In this document: positions 55,301 through 64,000 of the stretch, one piece after another
How positions within the stretch are numbered: position 1 is the stretch's first letter
How the letters are laid out: every line of letters starts with the position of its first letter
Source of the DNA: Crossaster papposus
Taxonomy: Eukaryota > Echinodermata > Asteroidea > Velatida > Solasteridae
Assembly: GCA_037893245.1 (NCBI GenBank)
Contig: JBAIAA010000693.1
Location: 682,001 to 746,000, forward strand
DNA: 64,000 bases
Direction of reading: 5' to 3'
Program-made: the position numbers and the translations under genes
The notes under the pieces: generated by a model
The model's input: only the letters and a program-made list of their open reading frames with translations
The model's database searches: none
What the model was told of the DNA's origin: nothing

Positions 55301-55766
55301 AACCAAATTATGCAGTGCCTATCGTTTACGGCAGTTGACGATCTGATTCCCCGACTTATGCCCAGCCTGACATTGACAATACTCTGGACCTTTCACTCTT
55401 GAAACCCGACTTTCAAATAGTCTGGTTCCAAGAGTGAATAGTCCAGAGTATTGTCAATATGAGGTCGGGCAAGTCGGGAAATCAGATCGTCAACAGCCGT
55501 AACGATAGCCACTGCAAAAAACATTTAAATGCCCGGCTAACGTTAACAATAACAATAGGCCTAATTATAATAATCCCTACCCGAGGCTGAAACTGAAAAG
55601 TGGGGTACTGTGCCCTCTAAAATTATTGATCTAAACAATAATAATTGTGTAAATGCTTAATTCCCTACCTTTTCTTCGAAAACAAGTTATCAAGCTTGTG
55701 GCATGTTGCAGCTTCTTTTGCAAAACCATCCGATTTTTGTTTTTTATTGCGACCGTGAGACGGCAT
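52394..55766 (-). pseudogene. hAT-derived ZNF862-like protein, multi-exon, with indels
   Basis: Exons on the minus strand: 55766-55669 (basic N-terminus MPSHGRNKKQK), then from about 54988 to 54256, 54064-53806, and 53688 onward to the stop at 52394. The second exon has a TTF/BED-like zinc motif (WCTICRKHS ... H..NFH). The hAT fold follows: LIFDGSSD, AAADGAAINTGQYNG, CLPHRMELGVKDAF, WVAHRKNAV, LDPTNYPS and the C-terminal dimerisation motif AQVERQFSAIKIILGDW. The tail is acidic and Ser-rich. From memory the order matches ZNF862-like hAT-derived proteins. Two single-base breaks occur, at an A7 run near 53583-53590 and near 52765. The exon 1/exon 2 junction is ambiguous: one acceptor (ttaaag|GG) gives the wrong phase, whereas an internal one (cccag|C) gives the right one. 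It may be a domesticated gene or a dying transposon; no TIRs were found. Confidence 0.75.
55313..55514. mobile_element. 202-bp foldback MITE with CAGTGSCTATCGTT ends
   Basis: Arms of about 90 bases: left CAGTGCCTATCGTTTACGGC then agttgacgatctgatt; right read inward CAGTGGCTATCGTTACGGC then tgttgacgatctgatt; both continue to tattgacaatactctggac / cattgacaatactctggac. Related ends occur at 48221-48245. TSD not resolved. It lies in the first intron of the hAT-like gene. Confidence 0.8.
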
Positions 55767-55919
55767 GGTGAACGAACATGACGAAAATGTTGCTGCAATA
55801 TAGACTTGGCTCGTGACGTGAAAGGTCAGAACTTTTTCATTTCACTGGTGTTCCACCCATTCATCGTTTTATTACCAGTACACGTAGCTAGCTGTACGCT
55901 ATCCATACACACACATATT

Positions 55920-56097
55920 TCATTGGGTTGGGCCTGAACAGCAGGCTAGTCCACTGGACAGGTTCCCTGACTGATGATCCTACACATTTCGTCAGAGTCG
56001 TCCAGGCCGTGGAACCAGACTACACGTGGTTGTGTGAACCCTGTAAACATGGAGACCGTGGGTGTTTCAGGTCAAAATGTTTTGTTGTGATGTGAAC
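55920..56097 (+). other. Possible PHD-like finger fragment upstream of LINE ORF1
   Basis: One plus-strand frame reads without a stop through VHWTGSLTDD ... PDYTWLCEPCKHGDRGC. The WLCEPC ending resembles the last part of a PHD finger, which some CR1-type ORF1 proteins carry. It ends at a TGA before the ORF1 ATG. The fragment is short, so this is tentative. Confidence 0.3.
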
Positions 56098-56215
56098 AAT
56101 CATTCTTACATAATGACTATAATTATCATATCTATTGTTCAACTTTCGTTCGATTTCTGGAGCGCGCAAGCGATAGCGAAGATAAACAACCATTGACCCC
56201 CTTCATACAATCACA

Positions 56216-58132
56216 ATGGCAGCCAACGGACAAGACGTGTGTTGTGTCAGCTCTCCGAGTTTTCTATCAAAACTCGACACTAAGATACAGGATATCGTGT
56301 CTAAATTCCAAGTGTCGCCGCCTATGCCATTGCGGTCAGTGCTAAGTAGTGATTTTACCATTGATGAATTGTTACAAGCGAGGATTGTGATTTTTGAAGC
56401 TGCGATGGAGAAGAACCGTGAAGACGTCCAAGATGGCGACGAAACGGGCGACTCGTCAAAAAAGCTAAGTACCGTTTTTTCACTTAAATCCCGTAGATCT
56501 AATCAAACAGCATCCGATGACATCAAGGACCTATGTCTGTATATTTTTGGTCATCGGAACACTTTTCCCATGTCTTGTCTTAGTTCAGCTTGTCAGATAA
56601 ATTACAAGCAAACAAGGCATACTACAGATCGGGACTTAACAGGTGTCACAACCCCCGATCAAGTCCCCGAACCCACCCCACAGGTCATTTATCAAGCCAT
56701 CATACAGGTCCAAAATGACATAAAATTACTTGATCAGAAATTTTCAGACCAATTTGCAACACTATCTGGCCAGATTTCCCGATCTTCTTGTTCCCAAAGG
56801 GAAACAATAGACCACCTGAAGAAGGAATGTGACGCTCTCCATTCTACCATTGATATGCTGATGAGTCCTTCTTCTCGTGAAGCCCATGATGATTCAGAAC
56901 GCCCGCCGAGTGCTCTGAGCCGGAACCACCCATGGACGCCCACAAGTCTAGCCAGTCCAGCGAGCCACCGTACAGCGGATCTCAGTCCAGCGAGCCACTG
57001 TACATTGGATGTCGGCCCAGCGGTTCTGGTACCGACAAGCAACCGCTTCGCTGCATTGGCGACAGAGGATCCCGTCATCACCGACGCCAGCACCGGTGAT
57101 TTCCGGACCGAGGCCGAGTTGGTGATCGACACGTACTTCGAAGTCTTGCAGCTGAACAGCCAGCCTGACACCGAGGAGCAGGGATCCTCCCCAACCCCAA
57201 ACCAATTGCCCCATCCCTCAAAAACTAAAATGTCCTTAGAATTTGACGAGCAGCTGAATCAATACCGGAAAAAGCACAAGAAGCTGACCACTGCAAAGGA
57301 CAAACCGGCACCTAAAGTAAAACAATCAGCATCCACACCAACGGAACACCACTGTGCAGATGTGCTTCTAATCGGTGACTCGATGATAAAACGGCTTCAG
57401 CCCAGGAGATTGAGCAGGCAAAAGAAAGTGATGTGCCACACCATGCGTGGAGCAAAAATCCAAGATCTTGCTCCCCACGCCATACAGCTGTCGACCAAGC
57501 ACGACGTATCTCGGGTAATTCTCCATGTTGGGACCAACAACACATCCGACAACCCGGAGACTATTGCCGCTCAGATCACCTCCCTCGGCGAGTCACTACA
57601 ACCAAGATCAGTGACGATATCTTCGATCATACACCGTAAAAACCAAACGGTGCCACAGTGCAAGAGAGTAGATGATTCTAATAATCTGCTCAAGTCCATA
57701 GCAAAGCGAAATAACTGGGGCTTCATTGACAACGGTAACATAAACTCAAACCACCTTGTGTCGGACGGTGTGCACCTCTACTCAGCAGGAGTGCGCCTAC
57801 TTGCCACGAACATTATCCAACACATCAAAGGACCACCAAAGACCTTTGATAGTCGCATTCCACATCAGAAAACCCCTTTCGGTCAGAGTTTGTACTCTGA
57901 TGTCCTGACGAAGCGGACTACAGCGACCCGTGATGTTCCGACGGGTTTTCTAATGGCCAACCAGTATTACCCGCATCCCTATCAGAAACGGCACCAAATC
58001 AACCTCAATCAACGACGGCAGCCAGTATCCCAGACCAGAGCACCCCCGACACATTATCGAGGTCAGGAGTGGAACCAACATCTGAAAATGGTCAGGGAGC
58101 TGCTCAACCCACAAGGCAAGGTTCTAAAATAG
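56216..58132 (+). CDS. LINE ORF1 protein with SGNH esterase domain
   Basis: A 638-residue open frame from ATG 56216 to the stop at 58132. The first half is polar, with a possible coiled coil (about residues 160-220). A Ser/Pro-rich region with a short internal repeat follows (SPASHRTADL / SPASHCTLDV). Residues about 380-545 carry the SGNH hydrolase blocks: LLIGDSMIKRL (catalytic Ser), VILHVGTNNTSD (Gly/Asn block) and VSDGVHLYSAG (Asp/His block). Such esterase ORF1s are known from CR1-type LINEs; they bind membranes or lipids in cited models, and their role in retrotransposition is not settled. The C-terminus is basic and Gln/Pro-rich and may bind RNA. ORF2 overlaps the last 64 bases in another frame. 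The frame is unbroken. Confidence 0.85.
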   Translation: MAANGQDVCCVSSPSFLSKLDTKIQDIVSKFQVSPPMPLRSVLSSDFTIDELLQARIVIFEAAMEKNREDVQDGDETGDSSKKLSTVFSLKSRRSNQTASDDIKDLCLYIFGHRNTFPMSCLSSACQINYKQTRHTTDRDLTGVTTPDQVPEPTPQVIYQAIIQVQNDIKLLDQKFSDQFATLSGQISRSSCSQRETIDHLKKECDALHSTIDMLMSPSSREAHDDSERPPSALSRNHPWTPTSLASPASHRTADLSPASHCTLDVGPAVLVPTSNRFAALATEDPVITDASTGDFRTEAELVIDTYFEVLQLNSQPDTEEQGSSPTPNQLPHPSKTKMSLEFDEQLNQYRKKHKKLTTAKDKPAPKVKQSASTPTEHHCADVLLIGDSMIKRLQPRRLSRQKKVMCHTMRGAKIQDLAPHAIQLSTKHDVSRVILHVGTNNTSDNPETIAAQITSLGESLQPRSVTISSIIHRKNQTVPQCKRVDDSNNLLKSIAKRNNWGFIDNGNINSNHLVSDGVHLYSAGVRLLATNIIQHIKGPPKTFDSRIPHQKTPFGQSLYSDVLTKRTTATRDVPTGFLMANQYYPHPYQKRHQINLNQRRQPVSQTRAPPTHYRGQEWNQHLKMVRELLNPQGKVLK

Positions 58133-60964
58133 ACATAACAGATGGTATTATCTGCAATCAAAGTTCCGAGGGTTTCTCATTCGCCCATCTTAATGTAAGA
58201 AGCCTCATAAACAAATTTGACCATTTTAAGATTGTAATGTCTAAAAATCCATTCGACATCATCTGTCTAAACGAAACTTTTTGCGACGCCTCAATCTCTG
58301 ATGACGAAATAACTCTACCAAATTATTCTATTGTCAGAAAAGACAGAAACCGACATGGTGGCGGTGTTGCAATTTACATTCGAGATACCCTAATGTTCTC
58401 TCGTCGTGAAGATCTCGAAATATATGATGTCGAGTGTATATGGGTTGAAATTAAGTGCAAACAAAGACAGCCTGTGCTTATCAGTTCTATTTATAGGCCT
58501 CCTTCAAGCTCTGTCGAATTTATGGGAAAACTGAGTGATATCCTTAATAAGGCCTCGTGTGAATGTAAAGAAATTATTACAACTGGGGACTTTAATTGTG
58601 ATGTTTCAGAGGAATACGATAGTATGCAATCAAATCCAATTATTTCTTGCTTTAGTTTGTTCCAAATGGCGCAACTCATACATGACCCAACACGTGTCAC
58701 TGAATCTACTAAAACTACCATCGATCTCATTTTTAGTTCCCACCCAGAGCTCATAAAGGACTGTGGTGTTTTACCAGTCATAATCAGTGATCATTATCTT
58801 GTTTATGGGCTACACAGTTGGAAAACACCAAAAATGAAAGGTCGTTCAATAAATTTTCGATACGGACGATCTCCGTAATGCACCATGGCAAGATGTTTTT
58901 GGTTGTTATGATGTGGATAATGCATGGTCTATATGGTACTCCATATTTATGAGTATTATTAACCTCCATGCGCCAGTCAAAACCAAACGCATTCGGGGTG
59001 CCTCAGTACCGTGGCTCGATAGCGAAATTCTTAAACTTATGCGGCAGCGCGATCGTGTACACAAAATTGCAAAGCACACAGGCTTACAAATTCATTGGGA
59101 TTCATACAAAAACCTGCGGAACAATGTTACTAATAAAATCCGCAGTAAAAAGAGTAATTACTACACATCCGCCATAGAAGAAAATAAAAGCAACTCTTCT
59201 ATGCTGTGGAAAACTCTGAAGGAGGTACTCCCTAAGAAACAAAAAACTGTACCAAATTCGATTACTTCCCCAAATGGGGAAAATATTGACAATATCGCCG
59301 ACATTGCTGATACATTAAATGAACACTTTTCAACAATCGGCAAGCGTACTGCTGGAAATTACCCTTTGCGTGAACTTGAAATAGATGACAATACTGACGC
59401 CTATATATTTGATTCTGTTGATGAAGATTGCGTAGTACCTAACATTACAGAAGAGTTTGTTCGAAAGCAAATATCATCCATGTCGGTTGGGAAAGCAACA
59501 GGTCCGGATGGAATTAGTGTTAAAATGATTAAAATTGCTTCACCTTATATCATTAAATCTTTAACTCATATTGTTAACCTGTCTATAAGATGTGAGCGAT
59601 ACCCTAAAGATTGGAAACATGCTTTAGTAACGCCAATTCACAAGGGAGGAGATACATGTAGTACAGGTAACTATCGTCCAATTTCTATACTGCCAATTAT
59701 CTCTAAGATTTTAGAAAGATGGGTGCACTCATCGGTATATAGATATCTTGATGAAAACAATCTGATTCCTAGTTGCCAGTCGGGATTTAGACCCCTGCAC
59801 TCAACTGAAAGCACCCTACATGACTTAACAAACAAGTGTTTTGCGGCCATGGAGAATGGACAAGTTACAGGCAGTGTGTTTATAGACCTCAGTAAAGCAT
59901 TTGATTGTGTTGATCATGAAATCTTACTAAAGAAACTAGAAAGGATGAACATGTCATCTTCTGTAATAAATTGGTTTAAGTCGTACCTAAGTGAACGTAG
60001 TCAGTCTGTGAATATTGGCGGCACCATATCAAAGGTCCTGTCCGTAAACACTGGTGTTCCACAGGGGTCGATACTAGGTCCACTTTTATTCATTGTTTAT
60101 ACTAGTGACCTTCCATTTTGTATTGCCCCAAACTGCAACTTATTTATGTATGCAGATGACTCCACATTAACGTGTAGCTTCTCCAACATTAATATAATAG
60201 ACAGTAGCTTAAATACAGCTCTTACTAGTTTTCACAACTGGTGCGGAAGAAACAAGCTAGCTTTAAATGCCACCAAAACCAAATGCATGCTCATTGGTAC
60301 TAGGCAGAAAATATGTATTGTTAATTTAAATGTATGCATTGCTGGTAGTCGTATTGAAAATGTGAAGTCTTATAAATGTTTGGGTGTAATTATTGATGAA
60401 GCATTAAGTTGGGGCCCACATGTCGAATACGTAAGAAAAAATGTGGTGTCTAAATTAGGTATACTAAGAAGAATCCGTGATTGTATTCCTCAGAACAGCT
60501 TGCACACACTATTTGTAAGTCTAGTTATGCCAACATTAGAGTATTGTTGTACTGCGTGGGGAGGAAGGTACATATCTCACGATAATATGTTAAACAAATG
60601 TCTCAAAAGAGCCGCGCGGATAATCCTTAAATGTACCTTCCTCACCCCTTCAGAGGATATGTTTGCTCGTCTTAATTGGGCCCCTTTTTCAAAAAGAGTC
60701 AAGTCAAAAAAGGCTATTCTTGTCTTCAAAAGTATCAACAAAATGACTCCTTTGTACATGACAAATATTTTCAAACCACTTACAGTAATTCGCAAAACAA
60801 GGCAATCAACCCACACGGCACTGAAAGTTCCTTTCGCCAAAAAAGAATGCTACGCCACAAGTTTCGCTGTGAGTGGTGCAAATATTTGGAATAATCTGCC
60901 CGAACAATTGCGAACATTGGACTCATTAAGCACATTTAAATCAGAGCTCCGACATGCCATCTGA
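58069..60964 (+). pseudogene. LINE ORF2: AP-endonuclease and reverse transcriptase, one frameshift
   Basis: The frame opened at 58069 gives the endonuclease: FAHLNVRSLINK, ICLNETFCDASI, GGGVAIYIRDT, SSIYRPPS, TTGDFNCDVS, and the final SDHYLVYG block. It stops at 58878. A second frame from about 58860 to the stop at 60964 gives the RT: ATGPDGISVKMIK, WKHALVTPIHKGG, NYRPISILPIISKILE, SGFRPLHSTEST, FIDLSKAFDCVDHEILLKKL, GVPQGSILGPLLFIVY, FMYADDSTL (catalytic YADD), then WGPHVEYVRKNV and the Cys/His-poor C-terminus. The shift is near 58862 (tacggacgat), one base in size. Apart from this break the copy appears intact, which suggests recent activity or a sequencing error. Confidence 0.85.
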
Positions 60965-61264
60965 GTGTTAGATATTATGCCAATTGCGCTGATCTACGGA
61001 GTTAGAACTTGGTTGCCACTATAATGTGGAGCCGGATAGGAATTTCCCCTTCTTATTTTTCACCTAAAAGGTTTTTTTTATTTGGCGGGTTTTCGCCTAT
61101 CTCGTAAATCAGAATTAGTATTAATGTTTAGAATTCCTGTAATATCCTTGTATTTATAATATGTACTGTTATTTTATTTGATGATGTATGCAGGGCCCTA
61201 ATGAAAACCAGTTTTAAACTGTTTGGGCACACCCTGGGTAAAGAAATGGAATAAATAAATACAG
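60965..61264 (+). terminator. LINE 3' untranslated region and short repeat tail
   Basis: It runs from the ORF2 stop to gaataaataaatacag. It includes a short hairpin (ctaaaaggttttttttatttggcgggttttcgccta) and AATAAA-like signals at the tail. Confidence 0.5.
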
Positions 61265-61282
61265 ACGGGGAAACCCGTGAAC

Positions 61283-61397
61283 CATGAAGCCGTTTTCCAA
61301 ACCCCAGCTACTTCTGCGTTGGCTTCGTATGTGCATTTTGGCAATGGAGATGGAGCCATACACGGAGCCTGAGCTGGTTTCGGAAAACGGCTTCATG
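61283..61397. repeat. Hairpin, 16-bp perfect arms extended imperfectly
   Basis: CATGAAGCCGTTTTCC (61283-61298) is the exact complement of 61382-61397. The pairing continues imperfectly (aaaccccagct / agctggtttc). It lies right behind the LINE tail. Confidence 0.8.
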
Positions 61398-61422
61398 AGC
61401 ATTCATTCATAAAATCACGGCA

Positions 61423-61520
61423 CGTACATGTACATGTACATGATATATTATGTACATGTACATGTACGTATACGAACGATGTGTATGTACGAACGTACAT
61501 GTACGTACGTACGTATACAA
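61423..61520. repeat. (TACATG)n / (ACGT)n microsatellite
   Basis: The strings acatgtacatgtacatg, tatgtacatgtacatgtacg and cgtacatgtacgtacgtacgta form a self-complementary purine-pyrimidine alternating tract. Confidence 0.85.
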
Positions 61521-62700
61521 AAGACTGAGAATCGCCGAGTGTCAGATTTGTAATACTCATTACTGTACGTTATTAAGCGTCATTTTCGCGACGGGCAGAT
61601 TTTTGGGACTGAAAATAATTGTGTACATTATGTTTTTCTGCCGTGAAATTCGGGGCCTCGTATTAAATGTCTGTTGCTTTTTGCAAAAAGGGCAGCTGGC
61701 CAACTTGGCCGCGGTAAGGGTAAATTTTGAAGGGGCATTGCGGCCAAATTGAAAGGGCATGCGGCCAATGGCCGCGGTTAAGATCGAGGCCTGCTCTACT
61801 ACTAGTGGTACACTAATTAAACTTGATGACTTGACCTGAGTCGGAATTGAATAATCGGATAATCTAAACAAATATAAACACACTGGTGTATTAATTAAAT
61901 ACTTTAAATATTTACACTAGGACTCAGTTCAAACTTAAATACTGTTCTTGGCAAAGTTAGATCCAGCCTCAAGTTATTCCTCCACTCCAGTCATTGGTGA
62001 GTTAAGCTGTGTGTGCATGGAGGAAGGAAAACAGACCTCCATGGTGTATGCAACAGTCTAACGTTACACAAAGCTTTGCAAATTAGTTTTATCACGAACT
62101 CGGATCGGAAATACGACTCTTCTCCAATCATAAAACAGAAAACTCACAGTTTATAAGCTCAGAAAGTCCTGCAACTGTCCGGAGAATCACTGCTAGATAA
62201 ATTCAGCAACGCAAATGGTGTACAATCATGACAATCTGGGCGAGAAGCACGACATGAATGCGTACGACGCGTGTCGTAGAATGATTGTCATGTTCGGCGT
62301 GTAGTTCTCGTGCAGGGGAAGCAGTCTATTCACACATTGTACGTATAGTGAGGTAGCTTAGCTTAGGACCAGATTTGAGAAGGATGGGGACAAGCCGGAT
62401 AAAAGTACAATATTTTTTCCACATGCCCTCCATCACCATAGCTTTCAATTTTTGATGGGAGCCACTTCATCAAGATGGCGGATGGCAGCCATCTTGGATT
62501 TCCAAGATGGCCGCCATGCAAAACCTATAAGTGCAAATATCTTAGCTTCCAAGCCACTTAGAAGGTCAATCTTAGGGTCAAAATCTACATTTTCTGGGTC
62601 AAGGAATGCATTAAAGCTATTAAGAATATCACTAGATGACTATTTGTGCCGAGATCAAATCAATATGTTCATATCAAGTTCCAACATACATGTATAATCA
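61521..62700. other. Non-coding stretch with dispersed repeat copy 2 and CAAGATGGC repeats
   Basis: 61680-61800 is related (inverted) to 51745-51870. Around 62470-62515 the words tcaagatggcgg, ccatcttgga, tccaagatgg and ccgccatg form a small inverted cluster. An inverted pair atgacaatc(tgg) / (gaatg)attgtcat lies at 62228-62292 with cgacgcgtgtcg inside. No gene was recognised. Confidence 0.45.
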
Positions 62701-63041
62701 AATTATCTGTCACATTTGCATTGATAAGGTTTCTCTTTGGTATGAATCATTTCATGTGTAGTCTTGTGACTTGAGTTAATGAAACTCTTGTTGCAATATT
62801 GACATTGGTAAGGTTTCTCTTTGGTATGAATCATTTCATGTGTAATCTTGTGACTTGAGTTAATGAAACTCTTGTTGCAATATTGACATTGGTAAGGTTT
62901 CTCTTTGGTATGAATCATTTCATGTGTAGTCTTGTGACTTGAGTTAATGAAACTCTTGTTGCAATATTGACATTGGTAAGGTTTCACTTTGGTATGAATC
63001 ATTTCATGTCTAGTCTTGTTAAATTATCTGTCACATTTGCA
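62701..63041. repeat. 21-bp direct repeat flanking the zinc-finger array
   Basis: aaattatctgtcacatttgc (plus a following a) occurs at 62701-62721 and, exactly, at 63021-63041. On the minus strand each copy encodes the last residues (KCDR) and stop of one ORF: the zinc-finger array and the XPG-like gene. The array is thus bracketed by a duplicated C-terminal coding segment. Confidence 0.9.
62703..63002 (-). CDS. C2H2 zinc-finger array, three near-identical fingers
   Basis: The open frame reads three 28-residue Kruppel-type fingers of the form YQCQYCNKSFINSSHK(T/I)T-H-E-M-I-H, with TKEKPYQ linkers, then a fourth start (EKPYQCKCDR) that stops. The DNA units are 84 bases and differ at only a few positions, so the array arose by recent tandem duplication. 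Identical fingers would recognise a repeated DNA triplet (family knowledge). The N-terminus is open at 63002; upstream, after a short gap, comes the Cys-rich gene at 63024. Both end in the same codons (KCDR-stop). It could be the last exon of a larger ZNF gene or a fragment. Confidence 0.7.
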   Translation of the reverse strand: MIHTKVKPYQCQYCNKSFINSSHKTTHEMIHTKEKPYQCQYCNKSFINSSHKITHEMIHTKEKPYQCQYCNKSFINSSHKTTHEMIHTKEKPYQCKCDR

Positions 63042-63989
63042 ACTGCAAAGCTCTGTGCATTTCCAGTGCGCCTTCTTGCATGAGCACCTTGCACCACAGC
63101 CACTCGCGCTTTTGCAACCGCACTTGACCAGTGCACTGCAGGCTTTCGAAGCCATCTGTAGAATGCCCCACACAGGAAGCCACACCTGGCTGTCTTTATC
63201 TAATGTCCACCCACATCCTTCTGGACTGGGTGTCGGCTGCTGGGCCAGTTCAGATGTCGCCCAGATCCCAGCCTGATAGGCAACTCGCTTTGAGTGCTGC
63301 AGCAGGGAATCTTGAGTTGGTGGAATATGTTCCATTGTTTTGTTCTTCTGGCAGAACAACTTTCTCCGTGCTTCATTGACAGATTCCAGATCACTCGTCT
63401 TGTCGTAAAGCCGGACGACTGTGTAGCGCTCCAAAAGTTGAAAGTGTTGGTCATCTATGGTCACGGTAGTGTGCGGATTCGCTGCCATGTAGTTGAACGC
63501 CTGGGTGACCTCGGGGTAGGAATTCCAAGCCTCCCATGCTGACTTCTTCCCCTTCCCGCAGAATGCTGAGGTTGTGTCACAGCCTGTGTAACAGTGAAAC
63601 AGGGGTAGTGCTGTGGACTTGTCTTTGCCCAGAGCATGGCAGATGGTATTTATATGAAGATATGTGTAGTTCTTGCCAGTGCCAAAAGCGACCCAGATGT
63701 CTGCAGCTGGATACTTGGTGAGCAGGGCATGGAACTTGCCGATGAGGATAACAACAACATCCGTATCCACAGTGCGTACCAAGCATGTAGAAGAGCCATG
63801 CTCCAGGGCATCAAGCAGGTGAATCAGTATCCTGGTGTCGGCCTCTTCATGGTTGCATGGCAGCATGGAGTGGCTTGTGTCTGTGCCGACCACTCTGATT
63901 CCAGACGTAATGAAGACCTGCTTGCCATCTGGCCAGTCAGTGGATGCAATCTTACTAGAGAGGAAGGCAAAGAGTTCTTGCTTGTTCAT
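63024..63989 (-). CDS. XPG/PIN-like transposon protein with Cys-rich tail, partial (window edge)
   Basis: The frame is open to the window edge region. ATG 63989 (MNKQELFAFLSSKI) is an internal Met in relatives I remember, so the N-terminus is probably outside. Visible blocks: CNHEEADTRILIHLLDAL, VRTVDTDVVVILIG, WVAFGTGKNYTYLH, PLFHCYTGCDTTSAF, GKGKKSAWEAW and a C-terminal Cys cluster (KCGCKSASGCGARCSCKK, W.C..LCSCKC). The E-A-D...D-T-D spacing recalls the acidic I-region of XPG/FEN or PIN nucleases. An XPG-like nuclease with a Cys8 finger has been described for Academ transposons; that assignment here is inference. The family is common as an uncharacterised repeat-encoded protein in fish and invertebrates. 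No break was seen. Confidence 0.65.
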   Translation of the reverse strand: MNKQELFAFLSSKIASTDWPDGKQVFITSGIRVVGTDTSHSMLPCNHEEADTRILIHLLDALEHGSSTCLVRTVDTDVVVILIGKFHALLTKYPAADIWVAFGTGKNYTYLHINTICHALGKDKSTALPLFHCYTGCDTTSAFCGKGKKSAWEAWNSYPEVTQAFNYMAANPHTTVTIDDQHFQLLERYTVVRLYDKTSDLESVNEARRKLFCQKNKTMEHIPPTQDSLLQHSKRVAYQAGIWATSELAQQPTPSPEGCGWTLDKDSQVWLPVWGILQMASKACSALVKCGCKSASGCGARCSCKKAHWKCTELCSCKCDR

Positions 63990-64000
63990 AGGGTCACGCA

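Larger units (their letters stand above)
55900..61264 (+). mobile_element. CR1/L2-type LINE, nearly full length
   Basis: It contains an ORF1 with an SGNH esterase domain, an ORF2 with APE-type endonuclease and reverse transcriptase, and a 3' untranslated region of about 300 bases ending in an aataaataaata tail. The 5' limit is uncertain. The overlap of ORF1 and ORF2 and the short A/T microsatellite tail fit the CR1/L2 group. No target duplication was identified. Confidence 0.85.

Noticed and set aside
56734-57214. Minus-strand ORFs opposite LINE ORF1
   Set aside because: They run antisense to a well supported 638-codon esterase ORF1 and carry no domain.

Overview
This is eukaryotic, animal-type DNA. 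Coding exons are split by introns with consensus GT/AG sites, most intergenic sequence is AT-rich with many acatgt-type microsatellites, and there is almost no conventional host gene content. The window is a dense nest of transposable elements and their decayed or MITE-like relatives. The mix (a Ty3/gypsy element with integrase upstream of reverse transcriptase, as in Gmr1-like elements known from deuterostomes; a CR1/L2-like LINE with an esterase ORF1; PIF/Harbinger; an EnSpm/CMC-type transposase; tRNA-derived SINEs) suggests a marine invertebrate, probably a deuterostome such as an echinoderm, hemichordate or cephalochordate. The species cannot be named from this sequence alone.

Layout. 0.7-9.2 kb, minus strand: an EnSpm/CMC-like transposase with two N-terminal C2H2-type fingers (one frameshift), followed downstream by a seven-exon gene of the SAMD3-like kind whose intron phases all agree. 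tRNA-derived SINE copies lie within and beyond this region. 9.5-13.3 kb: non-coding, with SINEs, a perfect 73-bp palindrome and two short-motif arrays. 13.3-20.6 kb: a PIF/Harbinger transposon with about 380-bp terminal inverted repeats (TIRs), a two-exon DDE transposase (+) and a two-exon MYB/SANT-like partner protein (-) with a 16-residue tandem repeat.

21.5-49.2 kb holds the most striking content: three DNA transposons for which I could read both TIRs and 4-bp target-site duplications (TSDs). Element 1 is 21549-32566 (TSD ACTT), element 3 is 32657-39372 (TSD TTAT) and element 2 is 41999-49199 (TSD AATT). All three encode related transposase-like proteins with an acidic S-D-G ... (E/F)xxHG core. 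In each, the catalytic part is joined through a low-complexity tandem-repeat linker to a small SH3/Tudor-like module. Elements 1 and 2 share TIR layout (CGTC...ACCACGA) and an internal motif, ACTTCGTGAAA, repeated near both ends. Element 3 has a different motif set. A 4-bp TSD fits the Sola superfamily, but the assignment is inference.

Element 2 sits inside the integrase of a Gmr1-like gypsy retrotransposon (39.7-51.7 kb, minus). Removing the element and one TSD copy puts the two integrase halves back in one reading frame, so the insertion history is readable. 52.4-55.8 kb (-): a hAT-derived ZNF862-like gene broken by indels. About 55.9-61.3 kb (+): a nearly complete CR1/L2-type LINE (esterase ORF1, endonuclease-RT ORF2 with one frameshift). 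62.7-64 kb (-): a three-finger C2H2 array and the C-terminal part of a gene with an XPG/PIN-like core and Cys-rich tail, cut by the window edge.

Several large ORFs are broken by a single base, some at homopolymers, so part of the apparent decay may be assembly error.
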